Assembly: GCF_002167005.1 (NCBI RefSeq)
Contig: NZ_NHTN01000015.1
Location: 23,063 to 87,062, forward strand
Length of the DNA stretch: 64,000 nt
Reading direction: 5' to 3'
Source: Indiicoccus explosivorum
Lineage (GTDB): Bacteria; Bacillota; Bacilli; Bacillales_A; Planococcaceae
A model generated the notes under the pieces. The model was not told the origin of the DNA, searched no databases, and saw nothing but the letters and a program-made list of their open reading frames with translations. Positions within the stretch are counted from its first letter, which is position 1. Each line of letters starts with the position of its first letter. The position numbers and the translations under genes are program-made. This document shows positions 63,986 through 64,000 of the stretch, in pieces.

Positions 63986-64000
63986 AACCTAAATTAATGG

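Overview
The window is a chromosomal stretch of a Gram-positive bacterium of the order Bacillales, probably in the Planococcaceae (a Planococcus, Sporosarcina or Bhargavaea relative). The gene order gcvT-gcvPA-gcvPB, aroQ-pepP-efp-accB-accC-nusB-folD-xseAB-ispA-dxs-tlyA-argR-recN-spo0A, the bkd cluster and a yqj-type cluster follows the Bacillus subtilis map. The DNA is GC-rich for this order, AGGAGG ribosome binding sites are strong, and TTG/GTG starts are common. The genus is an inference from synteny and composition. No rRNA, tRNA, CRISPR array, insertion sequence or prophage was seen.

Layout. 1-5.4 kb: the 3' part of a glycine riboswitch with its terminator, the glycine cleavage genes gcvT-gcvPA-gcvPB, a six-copy 21-bp tandem repeat, a GNAT acetyltransferase and a rhodanese-like protein without its cysteine. 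5.6-8.6 kb: the B12-dependent ribonucleotide reductase gene nrdJ, interrupted by a 331-nt group I intron whose P1 and P10 pairings fix both splice sites. 8.7-23.1 kb: shikimate, EF-P, fatty acid synthesis (accBC), NusB, folate, exonuclease VII, isoprenoid (ispA, dxs), TlyA, ArgR, RecN and Spo0A. The spoIIIA operon (normally between efp and accB) and spoIVB (normally between recN and spo0A) are absent, which suggests a lineage that lost sporulation but kept spo0A.

23.1-34.2 kb: two small membrane proteins, the regulator BkdR, and ptb-bcd-buk-lpdV-bkdAA-bkdAB-bkdB for branched-chain keto acid oxidation. BkdR carries GAFDHI where sigma-54 activators have GAFTGA. 34.2-46.4 kb: the propionate/methylmalonyl-CoA branch (mutA, mutB, meaB, mce and a frameshifted carboxyltransferase gene), with bacilliredoxin BrxB, a YqjA-like transporter, a membrane PP2C phosphatase, the stressosome miniprotein Prli42 and an M20 peptidase. 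46.4-53.1 kb: DNA polymerase IV, RNase Z, NamA, a pyrroline-5-carboxylate reductase, an MBL hydrolase under a FadR-like operator, a short-chain dehydrogenase and an acidic lipoprotein. 53.2-55.8 kb: argGH with an ARG box. 55.9-64 kb: a heterodimeric ABC exporter, CcdA, CcdC-like, DUF2621, a trio of tiny conserved proteins (DUF1659, DUF2922, YvrJ), an SCO1 copper chaperone, MscL and a membrane-anchored lytic transglycosylase.

The metabolic theme is amino-acid catabolism: glycine through the cleavage system, Leu/Ile/Val through bkd, and the resulting propionyl-CoA through methylmalonyl-CoA to succinyl-CoA. Two B12 enzymes (NrdJ and MutAB) lie in the same window. The strongest unusual signal is the group I intron in nrdJ; next are the altered sigma-54 contact loop of BkdR and the loss of sporulation genes around an intact spo0A.
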